Shown: in pieces, positions 31,871 to 32,222 of the stretch
Layout of the letters: each line of letters opens with the position of its first letter
Position numbering within the stretch: the first letter of the stretch is position 1
Assembly: GCF_001273955.1 (NCBI RefSeq)
Contig: NZ_LIGI01000001.1
Location: forward strand, 3,376,143 to 3,408,364
DNA: 32,222 nt
Reading direction: 5' to 3'
From: Bacillus sp. FJAT-27245
GTDB taxonomy: Bacteria > Bacillota > Bacilli > Bacillales > Cytobacillaceae
The notes under the pieces: model-generated
Told to the model about the DNA's origin: nothing
The model's input: the letters and a program-made list of their open reading frames with translations, nothing else
Databases searched by the model: none
Made by a program: the position numbers and the translations under genes

Positions 31871-32222
31871 TCACTCCCCAAACTTCGCCCGGTAGTGCGC
31901 CAAAGCCAACAGCGGGAAGATGTAGCGGTAGCTGTGGTAGTGGATGTAGAAGTCGCCTGCCATCCCCTGCCCTTTTGGGTACTCCTCCGTCCAGTTCGTC
32001 GACTCCAGATTCTCTAGCAAATACCGAATTCCGGCATTGATTTCCTCGGTCGGCCTCCCGCGCCCTGCCAGTGCAATGAGTGCGTCGACCGCCCACGCTG
32101 TATGGACGAGCGTGCTCGCACCTAACGGATCATATTTTCCTGCACTATCACTCAGGCACGATTCTCCCCAGCCGCCGTCCTCATTTTGAATCCCCTTTAG
32201 CCAGCCAGCAGCCCTCGACAAA
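31871..32222 (-). CDS. Squalene-hopene cyclase/sporulenol-synthase-like protein, C-terminal end (partial)
   Basis: The end of a terpenoid cyclase that makes hopanoid-like or sesquarterpene lipids; its 5' part lies beyond the right edge. Only 116 residues are visible. The QW-type repeat QNEDGGWGE, then STLVHTAWAVDALIAL and the closing GMAGDFYIHYHSYRYIFPLLALAHYR match the C-terminal domain of squalene-hopene cyclases. In Bacillus a similar enzyme makes sporulenol. The reading is open to the window edge, so no start can be given. Confidence 0.85.
   Translation of the reverse strand, partial: LSRAAGWLKGIQNEDGGWGESCLSDSAGKYDPLGASTLVHTAWAVDALIALAGRGRPTEEINAGIRYLLENLESTNWTEEYPKGQGMAGDFYIHYHSYRYIFPLLALAHYRAKFGE

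Overview
The window looks like chromosomal DNA of a Gram-positive, probably spore-forming member of the Bacillaceae. The evidence is: strong AGGAGG-type ribosome binding sites with many GTG and TTG starts; a proline T-box leader in front of proC; a surface protein whose N-terminus resembles the cell-wall-binding domain of the Geobacillus S-layer protein SbsC; a squalene-hopene cyclase/sporulenol-synthase-like C-terminus at the right edge; an LCP-family teichoic acid ligase; and oppF. Species cannot be named from sequence reading alone. No rRNA, tRNA, insertion sequence, prophage or true CRISPR was seen.

Layout. 1-5300: the last gene of an oligopeptide ABC operon, then single-gene or two-gene units: two GNAT acetyltransferases, a histidine phosphatase, a degenerate protein kinase overlapping a zinc-ribbon protein, and a GyrI-like/DUF4190 pair. 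5300-9400: a membrane protein, then on the minus strand an M20 amidohydrolase with two translationally coupled membrane proteins (DUF3100 type), probably a substrate transporter plus its hydrolase. 9400-14300: three minor-pilin genes and an SbsC/Ig-like surface protein. 14400-16800: an ABC-2 exporter operon with two uncharacterised membrane proteins. 16900-21000: a DUF2269 membrane protein, a NERD-domain protein and a class I aminotransferase. 21000-26300: galE, a divergent LCP protein, a secreted SLT/SH3 protein, a protein with a DivIVA-like C-terminus and an SH3b secreted protein. Much of this stretch concerns the cell envelope. 26700-32222: an AtoE-type short-chain fatty acid permease, T-box/proC, a small acidic protein, a VOC protein, an AT-rich GNAT gene and the cyclase fragment.

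The most unusual content is between the genes. Two distant arrays (4 and 9 units) have exactly the same 52-bp period and the same 12-bp inverted arms (TCAAGACCGTTT / AAACGGTCTTGA). Arm, 19-nt spacer, arm and 9-nt spacer lengths are identical, but the spacer sequences are unrelated. Half-site centres alternate by 31 and 21 bp, about three and two helical turns. A second family (GGTTGTCAGA / TCTGACAACC) has a 52-53 bp period at two loci. A third family of isolated 52-53 bp hairpins (GGTGCCAGGCACC ends, TGGGAC/GTCCCA core) occurs at least four times. A further array is a 21-bp direct repeat in six units. These dyads are the best candidate here for an undescribed system: RNA hairpins, protein-bound phased operators, or non-autonomous repeat elements.
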